From: Gammaproteobacteria bacterium
GTDB taxonomy: Bacteria; Pseudomonadota; Gammaproteobacteria; UBA6186; Azoamicaceae
NCBI GenBank assembly: GCA_030431675.1
Contig: JAUIIV010000006.1
Location: 1 to 64,000, forward strand
Direction of reading: 5' to 3'
DNA length: 64,000 nt
The position numbers were made by a program, and so were the translations under genes. The notes under the pieces were generated by a model. The model was not told where the DNA came from. It saw only the letters and a program-made list of their open reading frames with translations, and made no database searches. The number at the start of each line of letters is the position of its first letter. Within the stretch, counting starts at the first letter, position 1. Shown here in pieces: positions 28,984-37,745 of the stretch.

Positions 28984-29570
28984 TGAAGTTCTTTAATGTT
29001 GTTAGTTGGCATGCCCACATAGTCGCTTCCATGCCAGTATACAAATAAAGACTTTACTATTTCTGGTAAGCTGTTAACCAATAGATCTTGATTAGATATC
29101 TCATTGCTGCCCAGTAGATCTGCTATTACAAAAAAAGTTGCGCAGGCATTAGTTATATACTCTTGTTCCTTGTACAGCCATTGCTGATCTTGCCATACTA
29201 GGGCTAAGCAATATCCTCGACACCACTCCTGTACGTTAGAATAACGTACTTGTCTTAATTCTAGATTAGGGTATTCTAGCGAAAGTAAGAACTTGAACTC
29301 TTGGTCAGAGTAAAGACTTACTTTGATTTGTTGGTATAGGCTAAGCAGTGCTTTATGTGTGGTGCGTTTTGTTGCACCATTATTTGCTTGTAAATTGCCA
29401 GCAAGAATTGGTAACCACTCGTGTGGTTGATGTTGCGTAGGAAAAGAAGCTAAAGCTGTTAAGAAGCCATGTGCTTTAATAAGACTCATGTCTTCGTTGT
29501 TATCGTGTAACACCTTATCTAAAAACTTTAGTTCGGTAAAATCTGTTTTGATAGCTGTACTTTTTTGCAT
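28980..29570 (-). CDS. UPF0149 (YecA/YgfB-like) family protein
   Basis: This 196-residue soluble protein shows the UPF0149 pattern. The N-terminal segment LIKAHGFLTALASFP is followed by EWLPIL, then VQEWCRGYCLAL and a C-terminal helical part. Functions are poorly known in this family; some longer members carry a C-terminal SEC-C zinc motif, which is missing here. It is a lone gene, divergent from the 619-residue unknown and tail-to-tail with the acetyltransferase. Confidence 0.7.
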   Translation of the reverse strand: MQKSTAIKTDFTELKFLDKVLHDNNEDMSLIKAHGFLTALASFPTQHQPHEWLPILAGNLQANNGATKRTTHKALLSLYQQIKVSLYSDQEFKFLLSLEYPNLELRQVRYSNVQEWCRGYCLALVWQDQQWLYKEQEYITNACATFFVIADLLGSNEISNQDLLVNSLPEIVKSLFVYWHGSDYVGMPTNNIKELH

Positions 29571-29616
29571 GAGCTAAGATTACCATAGGCCTTATAGTAG
29601 CTCTAGGGGGGTTATT

Positions 29617-31476
29617 ATGAATAAAGAAGATTACAGGCAAATAGTGTCAATTCTTGAGCAGGTTTTTGCATGCAAGATTAATGCCTCGTGCCCAGAAAAT
29701 ACTGATTTCCATTTAGATTTTATGGACCCAACCCCTGGTATTGATGTGGTAAAAAACTCAATAGCTAATCAGCATATGCTTACAAGTGAGCATGTAAATC
29801 GCTTAGTAGTTGAGAGGCTAAGATTGTCTCCAGAAGTGAAAACGATTGACTCTTTAAGAGGTTATGAGGCTGAACTAGCTGATGCCATAGCTGGAGTAAA
29901 TTATCGCGTAGCTGCAAATTATGAATATCAGAAGCTATTGCCTACCCAGCAAGTTTTATTTGCCTTGAATGATGCTTGTGTGAGATTTACTGGAAGTAGC
30001 TCACATTTTTATCACCATTACATCAAAATGTGTGAGATTGCCAACATTGTGAGGTATAAATATTCTGAGCTCAACCGTTGTATAGCCGAAGATAAAATGT
30101 TGAGTGTCATTGATATGCATCATCGTAATGAAATGTCAGAATTATACTTACAAAATATATTAGATCCTTATGTGCAGCAGGGTGGAGTTTTAGCACATGG
30201 ACGCAGCGATATTGATGCCACTAGTGTGAGTAATTTATTCTTTTATAAGCATGCAAAACTACTATTATACTATCAAGTAGCAAAAAACCTTATTGTAACT
30301 ACTAAGCAAGTTGCTGATTATGGCCAACTACCACAGCATAAACGTGAGGAGCTATGGCAGAAATTGCAGAGTGCTTTTCCTGCATTTTCAACAGAAGATG
30401 ATAATAATATTTTTTATAAATTTATTAAATACATTAATCATTCACCTGGAGAGTTATATAATAGCTTTTCAGAGGAATTAAAAGAATTTTCTGCGTTGCC
30501 CGCAGAGCAGATGCATAGCACTCTACAGAGCGCAGGATTAGAAAGTAATCAATTAGTTTTAGTCAGTCGTACCTTCGTAGAAAATTGGCACCCCAAAAGA
30601 TTTCTAAGTCTATACTGGCAACGTAAGTACCCGCTAGTGCTCAATACTGCTATAGAGCAGGTGGTAGTGCGCAAAGCAGATAGTGTGGAGCAAATTAGAA
30701 TTTGGCCAAACGAACTGCCTTATTTTCCTGCTCATGGTTTAAGTATTTGTGGAAATGGCTTGGTAGAAGGATACCAGGAATACGGCACTGCTGAATATGA
30801 GTGGAACATGCCGCGTGACCCTACAGCAGAAATTACTAATATTCCACGTGATATAGAAAAACTCTTTAGAGAGATGCAGTTGTTTGACTCAGAAAAGGAT
30901 CCAGTTAGCATATTCCAGAATGCTATAAGTTATTCCAGCATACAGGCGACACAACATTGTCATATTATTAAAGGCGATATATCTTGCTGGCCAATATACT
31001 TATTACCAAAATCAGATGTATACAATTTATGTGACGCGAAATTTGAGTTTGTAACTGTGGGGACCAAGCAGGATGCTTTGTATTTGCGAGTAGTATTTAA
31101 TAATTTAGATAATGAGCAACTAATTGAGACCTTAATTGATATGAATAATTATTTGCATCAATATTACAAAGGTTACAAATACTTAGACGCAGAAATGCAT
31201 ATATTCAGACAGGATAATCAATATGTCTTTATTTATGAGCCGCATGCACGCCTACTTTTATTACAGAATGGCCGTTTTTATAATCCTGATATTGATCAAC
31301 AAACGAATAGAAAACCTCAATACTTTGTACCAAATGATCTCGATATACCTGTTTGTACAGATAGCGCTAAGCATGGAAGACAATATTTGCGAGACTATTT
31401 TGATAAAACATACAAGTCACAAATGCATAGGGTAATGCAACAGTTCTTTGCTAATTTGCTGAATCGTCGTGCATAA
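29617..31476 (+). CDS. Hypothetical protein, 619 aa
   Basis: I do not recognise this protein. It has no signal peptide or transmembrane helix and a normal globular composition rich in Tyr, His and Gln. A strong ribosome-binding site (GGGGGG, five bases spacing) precedes the ATG at 29617. The last third (residues about 440-560) is beta-rich with repeated aromatic positions. No catalytic motif is evident. The 3' end overlaps the convergent FlgM-like gene by 26 bases. Size, novelty and isolation fit a lineage-specific gene, possibly a secreted effector; that is a guess. Confidence 0.6.
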   Translation: MNKEDYRQIVSILEQVFACKINASCPENTDFHLDFMDPTPGIDVVKNSIANQHMLTSEHVNRLVVERLRLSPEVKTIDSLRGYEAELADAIAGVNYRVAANYEYQKLLPTQQVLFALNDACVRFTGSSSHFYHHYIKMCEIANIVRYKYSELNRCIAEDKMLSVIDMHHRNEMSELYLQNILDPYVQQGGVLAHGRSDIDATSVSNLFFYKHAKLLLYYQVAKNLIVTTKQVADYGQLPQHKREELWQKLQSAFPAFSTEDDNNIFYKFIKYINHSPGELYNSFSEELKEFSALPAEQMHSTLQSAGLESNQLVLVSRTFVENWHPKRFLSLYWQRKYPLVLNTAIEQVVVRKADSVEQIRIWPNELPYFPAHGLSICGNGLVEGYQEYGTAEYEWNMPRDPTAEITNIPRDIEKLFREMQLFDSEKDPVSIFQNAISYSSIQATQHCHIIKGDISCWPIYLLPKSDVYNLCDAKFEFVTVGTKQDALYLRVVFNNLDNEQLIETLIDMNNYLHQYYKGYKYLDAEMHIFRQDNQYVFIYEPHARLLLLQNGRFYNPDIDQQTNRKPQYFVPNDLDIPVCTDSAKHGRQYLRDYFDKTYKSQMHRVMQQFFANLLNRRA

Positions 31477-31684
31477 GTTGCCTAGCAATACGCGTTGCTG
31501 CTGCTAGCCTTTGTTTCTCATCACCTAGTATATCTAATTTCCCTGCTCTAAGCTTGGCCAGAACAGCTTCTACACGCTCTGGATCAACTGCTGGCATTGC
31601 AGAAATGGCTGCTTGCAGTTCATCAAGTGGATTGAGTTCAATCTCGGTGCTTGTTTCTAGGTCATCGATAGGTGTATCAGACAT
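31451..31684 (-). CDS. FlgM-like anti-sigma factor
   Basis: This 77-residue protein resembles FlgM, which binds and inhibits the flagellar sigma factor FliA. The C-terminal region has the pattern VDPERVEAVLAKLRAGKLDI followed by RIARQLM, like the VRxxxV...I..G.Y..D...A..L motif of the family. The N-terminal half is acidic and probably disordered, as in FlgM. There is no flagellar gene in the window, so its partner is unknown; two other sigma factors are encoded here. AGAGG lies eight bases before the ATG. It overlaps the end of the 619-residue gene on the other strand. Confidence 0.55.
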   Translation of the reverse strand: MSDTPIDDLETSTEIELNPLDELQAAISAMPAVDPERVEAVLAKLRAGKLDILGDEKQRLAAATRIARQLMHDDSAN

Positions 31685-31819
31685 CGCGCTAACCTCTAAC
31701 CAGAAATTAAGTATGTATTATTCATTTTTTACTAAAACGGTGCTTTGTCAAGTTTTTGACCATATATTGCATTGCTAGAGCTCTATGCCATACTTTAAGT
31801 TATAAGACAGGGAAATGTC

Positions 31820-32374
31820 ATGGCAATCACTAAACAAATAACAGAGCTAGATACCTATAAGAAATACCTATCAGAAGTAGGGCAAGTTCCAAGCTATCAC
31901 TTAGATAAGTGTTTTGCATGTGGTCTACCAGCAGCATGGTTGTATCTTCGAGCAATTGGTTTAGAAGAGTTCTATTTCGATTTATTGACCAAAGTTAAAG
32001 ATCGCTCTGGATGGTTTAAACATCTATTTTATATTGTGTTGCTAGCAAATAAAAACAATCCTTTTTTTCCACACATTCCAGACAACATATTAGACTTAAA
32101 AATTCCTGCTGAAGTAGCTGCTGCACAAATTGATATGCCACGTCCTGAATTTCAGATGGCATATGCCTTTACACCAGATCAACTCAAACGCACTCTAGAG
32201 ACTGTATCATCACCAGGAAAATTAATAAATTTAGGTGATAAGCGTAAATCAATAGCGATTATGTGTAATGATGATGGTAGCTATGCAGTGTATCATCAGG
32301 ATAATCCAAGCGCTTTGCATTTTAAAACTGCGGAGAGATGTGTAGATTTAGTCATGAGGATTATGTATGCCTAG
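31820..32374 (+). CDS. Hypothetical protein with Cys-peptidase-like features
   Basis: This 184-residue soluble protein is not firmly recognised. Residues about 30-45 read KCFACGLPAAWLYLRA, which recalls the catalytic-Cys segment CxGLxxxWL of YopT/C58-type effector peptidases. Residues about 143-160 read SIAIMCNDDGSYAVYHQDNP, which recalls the later His/Asp strand pair (HAI...DDG.YY.FDPN). The expected His is not in place, so an inactive or distant relative is likely at best. It has GGGAA before the ATG. It overlaps the following ankyrin-like gene by eight bases, so the two form one transcription unit. Confidence 0.5.
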   Translation: MAITKQITELDTYKKYLSEVGQVPSYHLDKCFACGLPAAWLYLRAIGLEEFYFDLLTKVKDRSGWFKHLFYIVLLANKNNPFFPHIPDNILDLKIPAEVAAAQIDMPRPEFQMAYAFTPDQLKRTLETVSSPGKLINLGDKRKSIAIMCNDDGSYAVYHQDNPSALHFKTAERCVDLVMRIMYA

Positions 32375-33060
32375 TATACCTTTGTATATTGCTGTATCAA
32401 ATGCAATCTGTGATGAACCAAACAATCAACTATTGCAACACGTAAAGCAGCAAATAGATCAGAGTCCTGACAAGCCAGAACAAGCAGACCTCAATCGTGC
32501 GTTACGACTAGCTGTAACAATAGATGACGTGTCAGCAGCTAAAGCAAATATTGACTACTTGCTAGATAAAGGGGCAGATATAAAAGCTGCGTTTAATGTG
32601 GCAGGTTTAGAATATAGTCTTACACAATTAACAACTAGTGATCTAAAACCACTAGATCCAGCTATTATCCAGCATCTTAATGACAAAGGTGCTGACTTAC
32701 GCCTAGGTGCACAAGTGACTCAAGCACCCAGTAAACCAAGATAATCATATTAAAATTTCTGAAAACAAATCTAATAATCTCTTAAGTTTGGTGTGCAGCG
32801 TTATTAACGACTCTGCACTAGAAAGTGAGGATGTAAATACATTTTCTAGCTCTATTGTAGACTGTCCTAGTTCATTATTTACTAATGCTCACCCTCAGTC
32901 AGTATTACATATGTATAACCAAGCTGCTAATAAACTTAATTCTGAGCCATGTGAAATGAAAGAAAAATGGCAGAAGCGTGAACAAAAAGTTGAAGCAGAA
33001 CAGCGTAGAATAGAAGAACAACGCTCACAAGAATCTAATTCATGCCGTGCTTTGGCATAA
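32367..33060 (+). pseudogene. Ankyrin-like accessory gene, apparently frameshifted
   Basis: The first frame (32367-32744, 125 aa) holds ankyrin-like pieces such as ANIDYLLDKGADIKAAF and IIQHLNDKGADLRLG. It ends abruptly at SKPR. The +1 frame is open from 32719 to 33060 and continues with a plausible charged C-terminus (coiled-coil EKWQKREQKVEAEQRR, ending NSCRALA) that lacks a good start of its own. One surplus base between 32719 and 32744, for example in the CCC at 32727-32729 or the AAA at 32733-32735, would explain the split. Read as two genes, they would be a 125-aa ankyrin-like protein and a fragment starting at TTG 32788. Confidence 0.5.
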
Positions 33061-33145
33061 TATATCAATGTAGTTAATATATTATAAAAATTTCTATGTG
33101 ATTTTTAACTATAATTATATGTAATGATTCTAAAACATATGACAT

Positions 33146-34288
33146 ATGAAAAATAACGCAATAAAATCTTTTTTTCTTATCGGTGGAGCTATTTTCATTG
33201 CCGAGTTTGTTCTTATGTCGACCATGTTTTCTTTTCTCGAAGATAAGGTGCCGCCATGGGGTTTTGCAGTACTTGATAGTATGGTTATAGCTTTGGTGAC
33301 TATGGCTGTTATCTACATTGCCCAAGCGAAGGAATGGATCAACTATTCCGCTGATGGTAGGACTGAAATAATAATACTTAAAATATGTGCAATAGTTTTT
33401 TGTGCAGAAGCGACGGTAATGTTTTTGTTGTCAGCAGAGGCTATACAATTTCATTTATGGGAGCAGGCAGTAATTGACTCGCTAGCGCTCGCGATTATTA
33501 CATCTTCTTTAGTATATTGGGTAATTGTAAGACCAAATTTAGTCAGAAGAAATAAAGATGTAAAACAATTGCTACGTGAAATGTACACAGTAAATATTAT
33601 GGTTTTCTCTTCTATAGCTGTACTGCTTCTTGTATTAGGGTTTGTAGTCTATAAGCAGTATGCGGATATTTCTCAGGATATGCTGACTGTATTAGTTCTG
33701 ATTTATATAACTTTTCTGCTAGGAGGAGGTGCTGTCCTTTGGATTATGATTAAATCAGAGTCTAAAAAGATAATAGAGTTTGCTAAAATGAACTCTTTGG
33801 CATTTTTTGATGATCTAACAAATCTTGGTAATAAAAGATACTTTGATGTGCAGCTAGATATGATGCTTAAGCAGCTAGTTACTGATGGTACAAATATGGC
33901 TCTGATGTTTTTAGATTTAGATAGATTTAAGCCAGTGAATGATACTTATGGTCATGAAGCTGGTGATTGTACTTTAAGAGCAGCAGCACGTAGAATCACA
34001 AGTTGTATAAATGTAAATGATATAGCTTGTCGCATAGGCGGTGATGAGTTTGCAGTAATTCTAACAAATGTTGAGTCGGAAGAAATTTTAGATAGCATAG
34101 CGCACAGGATTATTAAGGCTTTTTATGAAGACTTTACTTATGAAGAGTTTAAGTTCAATATCGGCATAAGTATAGGTATATGCGTTATACATGCTGATTA
34201 TAGAGTGATTGATATACTTAAGCATGCAGATAATGCCATGTATAAAGTAAAAGAAGAAGGCGGTAATTCTTATAACATACTTTATTGA
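33146..34288 (+). CDS. Membrane-bound diguanylate cyclase (GGDEF)
   Basis: This 380-residue protein has about six transmembrane helices in residues 1-210, followed by a GGDEF domain. The signature CRIGGDEFAVIL (about 292-303) is intact, as is the metal/substrate segment MFLDLDRFKPVNDTYGHEAGD (about 253-273). It should make cyclic di-GMP, a signal for the sessile or virulent state. The inhibitory I-site (RxxD, five residues before GGDEF) reads NVND, so product inhibition is probably lost. The sensor region is of no type I recognise. It is convergent with the glutathione transferase gene. Confidence 0.9.
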   Translation: MKNNAIKSFFLIGGAIFIAEFVLMSTMFSFLEDKVPPWGFAVLDSMVIALVTMAVIYIAQAKEWINYSADGRTEIIILKICAIVFCAEATVMFLLSAEAIQFHLWEQAVIDSLALAIITSSLVYWVIVRPNLVRRNKDVKQLLREMYTVNIMVFSSIAVLLLVLGFVVYKQYADISQDMLTVLVLIYITFLLGGGAVLWIMIKSESKKIIEFAKMNSLAFFDDLTNLGNKRYFDVQLDMMLKQLVTDGTNMALMFLDLDRFKPVNDTYGHEAGDCTLRAAARRITSCINVNDIACRIGGDEFAVILTNVESEEILDSIAHRIIKAFYEDFTYEEFKFNIGISIGICVIHADYRVIDILKHADNAMYKVKEEGGNSYNILY

Positions 34289-34290
34289 TA

Positions 34291-34962
34291 TCATCCTTCG
34301 CCTAGTTGTGGAAATGGGCATATAGTCATACCATTTCTGGTTGCTTCACGCATAAGGCATAGCTCAACCCATTCTTGGATTTGGGGAAAGTTTTCAAGAC
34401 CAAGAAAATCTGTTGCCTCATAAAACTCATCTAAGCACACTACCCAAGGCATAACGGCCATATCAGTAATTGTATATTCGTTATTGATTATATATTTATG
34501 GTCTGTCAGCTGCTTTTCTATTACAGCGAGTAATCGCAGTACCTCTTTTGTATAACGCTCTACTGGATAAGGGTCTTCACACTTGTCTTTGGCATATCTA
34601 AAGAAATGTCCAAATTGTCCAAACATAGGCCCAACCCCTGCCATTTGGAAAAACAACCATTGTATTGTCTGCCAACGTTCAGTCGGGTTACTTGGTAAAA
34701 ACTTTCCAGTTTTCTCGGCAAGGTACATTAGGATTGCGCCTGACTCGAAAATACTGATTGGTTTACCGCCAGGCCCATCTGGGTCTACTATAGCTGGGAT
34801 TTTAGAGTTAGGATTGATTCCTACGAAGTGAGAGCTAAACTGATCGTCTTGCCGGATATCAATTACGTTTGCTGAGTAAGGAAGCTTCATCTCTTCTAAA
34901 GCTATCCCAATCTTTTGCCCATTTGGCGTATCGAGTGAGTATAGTTCTATAGTTCCCATCAT
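34291..34962 (-). CDS. Glutathione S-transferase-like protein (YfcG/YghU type)
   Basis: This roughly 223-residue protein has the thioredoxin-like N-terminal domain of the nu-class transferases (ELYSLDTPNGQKIGIALEEM, NPNSKIPAIVD, then FESGAILMYLAEKTG) and the helical C-terminal domain (WLFFQMAGVGPMFGQFGHF, ITDMAVMPWV). E. coli relatives reduce disulfides with glutathione. I chose the ATG at 34962 (34959 is also possible) because the domain begins there; the frame is open to 35073 but that extension shows no homology and would overlap the accA upstream region. It is divergent from accA. Confidence 0.88.
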   Translation of the reverse strand: MMGTIELYSLDTPNGQKIGIALEEMKLPYSANVIDIRQDDQFSSHFVGINPNSKIPAIVDPDGPGGKPISIFESGAILMYLAEKTGKFLPSNPTERWQTIQWLFFQMAGVGPMFGQFGHFFRYAKDKCEDPYPVERYTKEVLRLLAVIEKQLTDHKYIINNEYTITDMAVMPWVVCLDEFYEATDFLGLENFPQIQEWVELCLMREATRNGMTICPFPQLGEG

Positions 34963-35099
34963 TGATCCAATTTTTAGTGTATATGACTCGTATTCAAGCA
35001 TAGCTTGCATAGGAGTTGCTTGGCAATCCCAAAATGCTGAAATCTTACGTCTTCTATGGTATCCTGCGAGCATGGTTTAAAACATCTAGGGAATGTCCT

Positions 35100-36050
35100 A
35101 TGCCTACACAATTTTTAGAATTTGAGCAGCCGGTAGCCGAGTTAGAGGCGAAAATAAAAGAGCTGCGTCACGTGAGTACTGATTCTTCAATCAATATCAG
35201 TGATGAAATATCGCGCCTAGAGGCAAAGAGTCGTGATTTAACTAAGTCTATATTTAAAAATTTGTCAGCTTGGCAGATAGTTCAGTTAGCCAGGCACCCA
35301 AGTAGACCCTATACCCTAGATTACATTGAGAAGATATTTACAGAGTTTGATGAATTGCATGGAGATAGGCGATTTGCAGACGATAAGGCGATCATATGTG
35401 GGCTCGCTAGGTTGCAAGATCAGCCGGTAATGATTATTGGTGAACAAAAGGGCCGTGAGACTAAAGAAAAGCTAGAGCGTAATTTTGGTATGCCTCAACC
35501 AGAAGGGTACCGCAAAGCTTTACGTTTTATGGAAATGGCTGAGAAGTTTAATGTTCCAATTATTACATTTATTGATACGCCTGGAGCATATCCTGGAATA
35601 GGTGCTGAGGCTCGTGGACAAAGTGAAGCAATAGCTAAGAATTTGCAGGTCATGTCGCAATTGCGAGTGCCGATTATCTGTGTGGTGATAGGTGAAGGCT
35701 GCTCTGGAGGGGCGCTTGGGATTGGTGTTGGTGATAAGACATTAATGCTTGAGTATTCATATTATGCGACTATTTCTCCAGAAGGGTGTGCAAGTATTTT
35801 GTGGAAGGGTGCAGAGCGTGCGCCTGAAGCTGCGGAAATTATGTGTTTAACTGCAAAAGATCACTTAAAGTTTGGGTTGATTGATGAAATAATACCTGAG
35901 CCTTTGGGTAGTGCTTATCGTGATCTAGATTTAATGGCAGATACACTAAAAGATGCCTTGGTTAAGAATTTAAATTTCTTAAAGACAGAAAGTGCAGAAG
36001 GCTTAATAGATAAGCGCTATAAGAAGCTGATGGAAATCGGCCAAAAATAG
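35100..36050 (+). CDS. accA: Acetyl-CoA carboxylase carboxyltransferase subunit alpha
   Basis: AccA and AccD transfer the carboxyl group from biotin to acetyl-CoA, the first step in fatty acid synthesis. The 316-residue protein matches the E. coli length of 319. It starts [19 protein letters not shown], has [16 protein letters not shown] and the oxyanion-forming glycine regions [20 protein letters not shown] and [13 protein letters not shown], and ends at the usual place. The ATG at 35100 has AGGG eight bases upstream; a start at 35016 would add non-homologous sequence. accA begins the conserved accA-tilS-pyrG-kdsA-eno-ftsB backbone. Confidence 0.97.
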   Translation: MPTQFLEFEQPVAELEAKIKELRHVSTDSSINISDEISRLEAKSRDLTKSIFKNLSAWQIVQLARHPSRPYTLDYIEKIFTEFDELHGDRRFADDKAIICGLARLQDQPVMIIGEQKGRETKEKLERNFGMPQPEGYRKALRFMEMAEKFNVPIITFIDTPGAYPGIGAEARGQSEAIAKNLQVMSQLRVPIICVVIGEGCSGGALGIGVGDKTLMLEYSYYATISPEGCASILWKGAERAPEAAEIMCLTAKDHLKFGLIDEIIPEPLGSAYRDLDLMADTLKDALVKNLNFLKTESAEGLIDKRYKKLMEIGQK

Positions 36051-36076
36051 CGCAATTGTAGTTGGACTTGTTGTTA

Positions 36077-37552
36077 TTATATGCTAGCTCTTAGCATTCT
36101 TCTTGTTCTAGAGATATTGTGATTATAAGTCTCTGCAAGATAGTCTGTGTAGTTATCACTACCTACTAAATTGTGCTCTTCGCGCTCGTCAGATAAAACA
36201 TCATATAGCTCAGGACCTGCACCACTATCAACAAATTTTAGTAGTTTTGCTGGGTATAGGCGCATGTCATAATGAGCCCATTTACATGGTTCATCATTTT
36301 CGCAGTATTCTACATCTATAATATTCTTATATTTGTATACTTCAGAACATTTACTTTCATCTAGCCATATTGCCGATACATCTATGCTGCCCTCTGGTAT
36401 GTATCTTTTGCCTACTATAGATGTAAGGCTTCCAAGTAGATCACGTACTTTCCAGGGGCAATGGTTTACTTTTCCTGCAGGAAATAATCCGGGTTTCCAC
36501 AGAATTGCTTGATTCCTAATTCCATTTTCCCAAGTATCACGTTTTTTACCTTTTAAGCCGTATAGGTCAAATGGTTCGTCAAACATTAGTTGGGGGCCAT
36601 TGTCTGAAGTAAAAAATATTATTGTATTGTTCTCCTGTCCGGTTTCACGTAAGACAGACATCAATGAGGCTATATCTTGATCTAGTCCCCAAATCATGGC
36701 CACAAATCCACGCTGATTATCATTCCAGAGACGTTGATCAAATGGCTTAGGTGCCCAAGGCCATTTTTTCGCATAGGGGCCATAATCTAGCACTGGGCAC
36801 TGCCTTGACCAACTTTTATGTTTTACATTCCATTTTAAAACATGTGGTCTTGGATCACTATGATAAACAAAAAAAGGTCTTTTACCTGCGTGTTTACGAA
36901 TAAAATTATTTCTACGTATCGAGAACATGTATGGTGCATATCTGCAATTTACCTTACGTCTTTTTTTATTTTTATTTCTATTTCTAGTTTTTCCTTTGGG
37001 TAGAGGTTTAGTAGCTATAGACTCAGCCTCTACTTCCGCAATCTTTTGTGAAATTTTTCGACAGCGTTTCTTATCAGCTTTACGGTTTACATTGTGTCTT
37101 TCTAGGTTGCCATTATTGTCCAGGACCACCGGAAATCCTTCCCAAGAGTCCTCGTGTGTTCTATAGATAAGTGTCTCATTAAAGGGTGCTGTTTGCGGGT
37201 ACAAACCATCTTTTCCGAACATGCCAGTTGCATATCCTTGAGAGTTAAAGTAGCTAGCCAGGGTTACCTTTGGATATGCAACTTTACCATTCTCTGCATT
37301 GGCTTTTTGCCTATTGGTGCCAGACATAATTGCATAACGGCTAGGACCACAGACGGGCTCAGTAATCGTCCAGTCCATTATCGTCCCTTGGCTTGCTAAT
37401 AAGTGTAGATTGGGGGTTTGGCTTATAACATTATCCCATTGGCCGTAGCCAAGGTCATCTGCCAAATAGAAAATTATATTTGGTTTAGTTTCTTCAGCAC
37501 AAATAGCTCCTATAGTATACATGCTGCCAGCAAGCAAAGAAGACCAACGCAT
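36077..37552 (-). CDS. Secreted arylsulfatase-like sulfatase
   Basis: This 491-residue protein has a short signal peptide (MRWSSLLAGSMYTIGAICA). The sulfatase core is complete: metal-binding NIIFYLADDLGYG, the formylglycine site CGPSR (about residues 68-72), FGKDG, and SDNGPQ near 315. It would need a formylglycine-generating enzyme to be active. The active-site Cys-x-Pro-Ser-Arg form is the aerobic type. A Lys/Arg-rich insert (KGKTRNRNKNKKRRK, about 192-206) resembles a nuclear-localisation-type cluster. A very good ribosome-binding site (GGGAGG) precedes the ATG. It sits on the opposite strand between accA and tilS, breaking a conserved gene order, so it was probably acquired. The substrate may be a host glycan sulfate. 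Confidence 0.88.
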   Translation of the reverse strand: MRWSSLLAGSMYTIGAICAEETKPNIIFYLADDLGYGQWDNVISQTPNLHLLASQGTIMDWTITEPVCGPSRYAIMSGTNRQKANAENGKVAYPKVTLASYFNSQGYATGMFGKDGLYPQTAPFNETLIYRTHEDSWEGFPVVLDNNGNLERHNVNRKADKKRCRKISQKIAEVEAESIATKPLPKGKTRNRNKNKKRRKVNCRYAPYMFSIRRNNFIRKHAGKRPFFVYHSDPRPHVLKWNVKHKSWSRQCPVLDYGPYAKKWPWAPKPFDQRLWNDNQRGFVAMIWGLDQDIASLMSVLRETGQENNTIIFFTSDNGPQLMFDEPFDLYGLKGKKRDTWENGIRNQAILWKPGLFPAGKVNHCPWKVRDLLGSLTSIVGKRYIPEGSIDVSAIWLDESKCSEVYKYKNIIDVEYCENDEPCKWAHYDMRLYPAKLLKFVDSGAGPELYDVLSDEREEHNLVGSDNYTDYLAETYNHNISRTRRMLRASI

Positions 37553-37680
37553 AAAAACCTCCCTGTTTTTTTCGGGTCATTTTCAGTATGGAACAAGATG
37601 CACCGAGAGGCAAATATGCTGAAATAAGCAGTGTTTATATTAAAAACCGCCCTTGTGGCGATATTTTGCTCTATGTCGGC

Positions 37681-37709
37681 TTGCTATGCTTTCCCGTCAA
37701 GCGCATAAT
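37681..37709 (+). promoter_or_regulatory. Putative promoter of tilS (TTGCTA - 17 - CATAAT)
   Basis: A -35-like TTGCTA (37681-37686) and -10-like CATAAT (37704-37709) have ideal 17-base spacing and lie about 35 bases upstream of the tilS start. Confidence 0.45.
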
Positions 37710-37745
37710 AGCTTGTCATAAGTTCTTGATACCCGGAATTTGCAT

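Noticed and set aside
34963..35073. An N-terminal extension of the glutathione transferase
   Set aside because: The frame is open, but the extra residues show no family similarity and cover the promoter region shared with accA.
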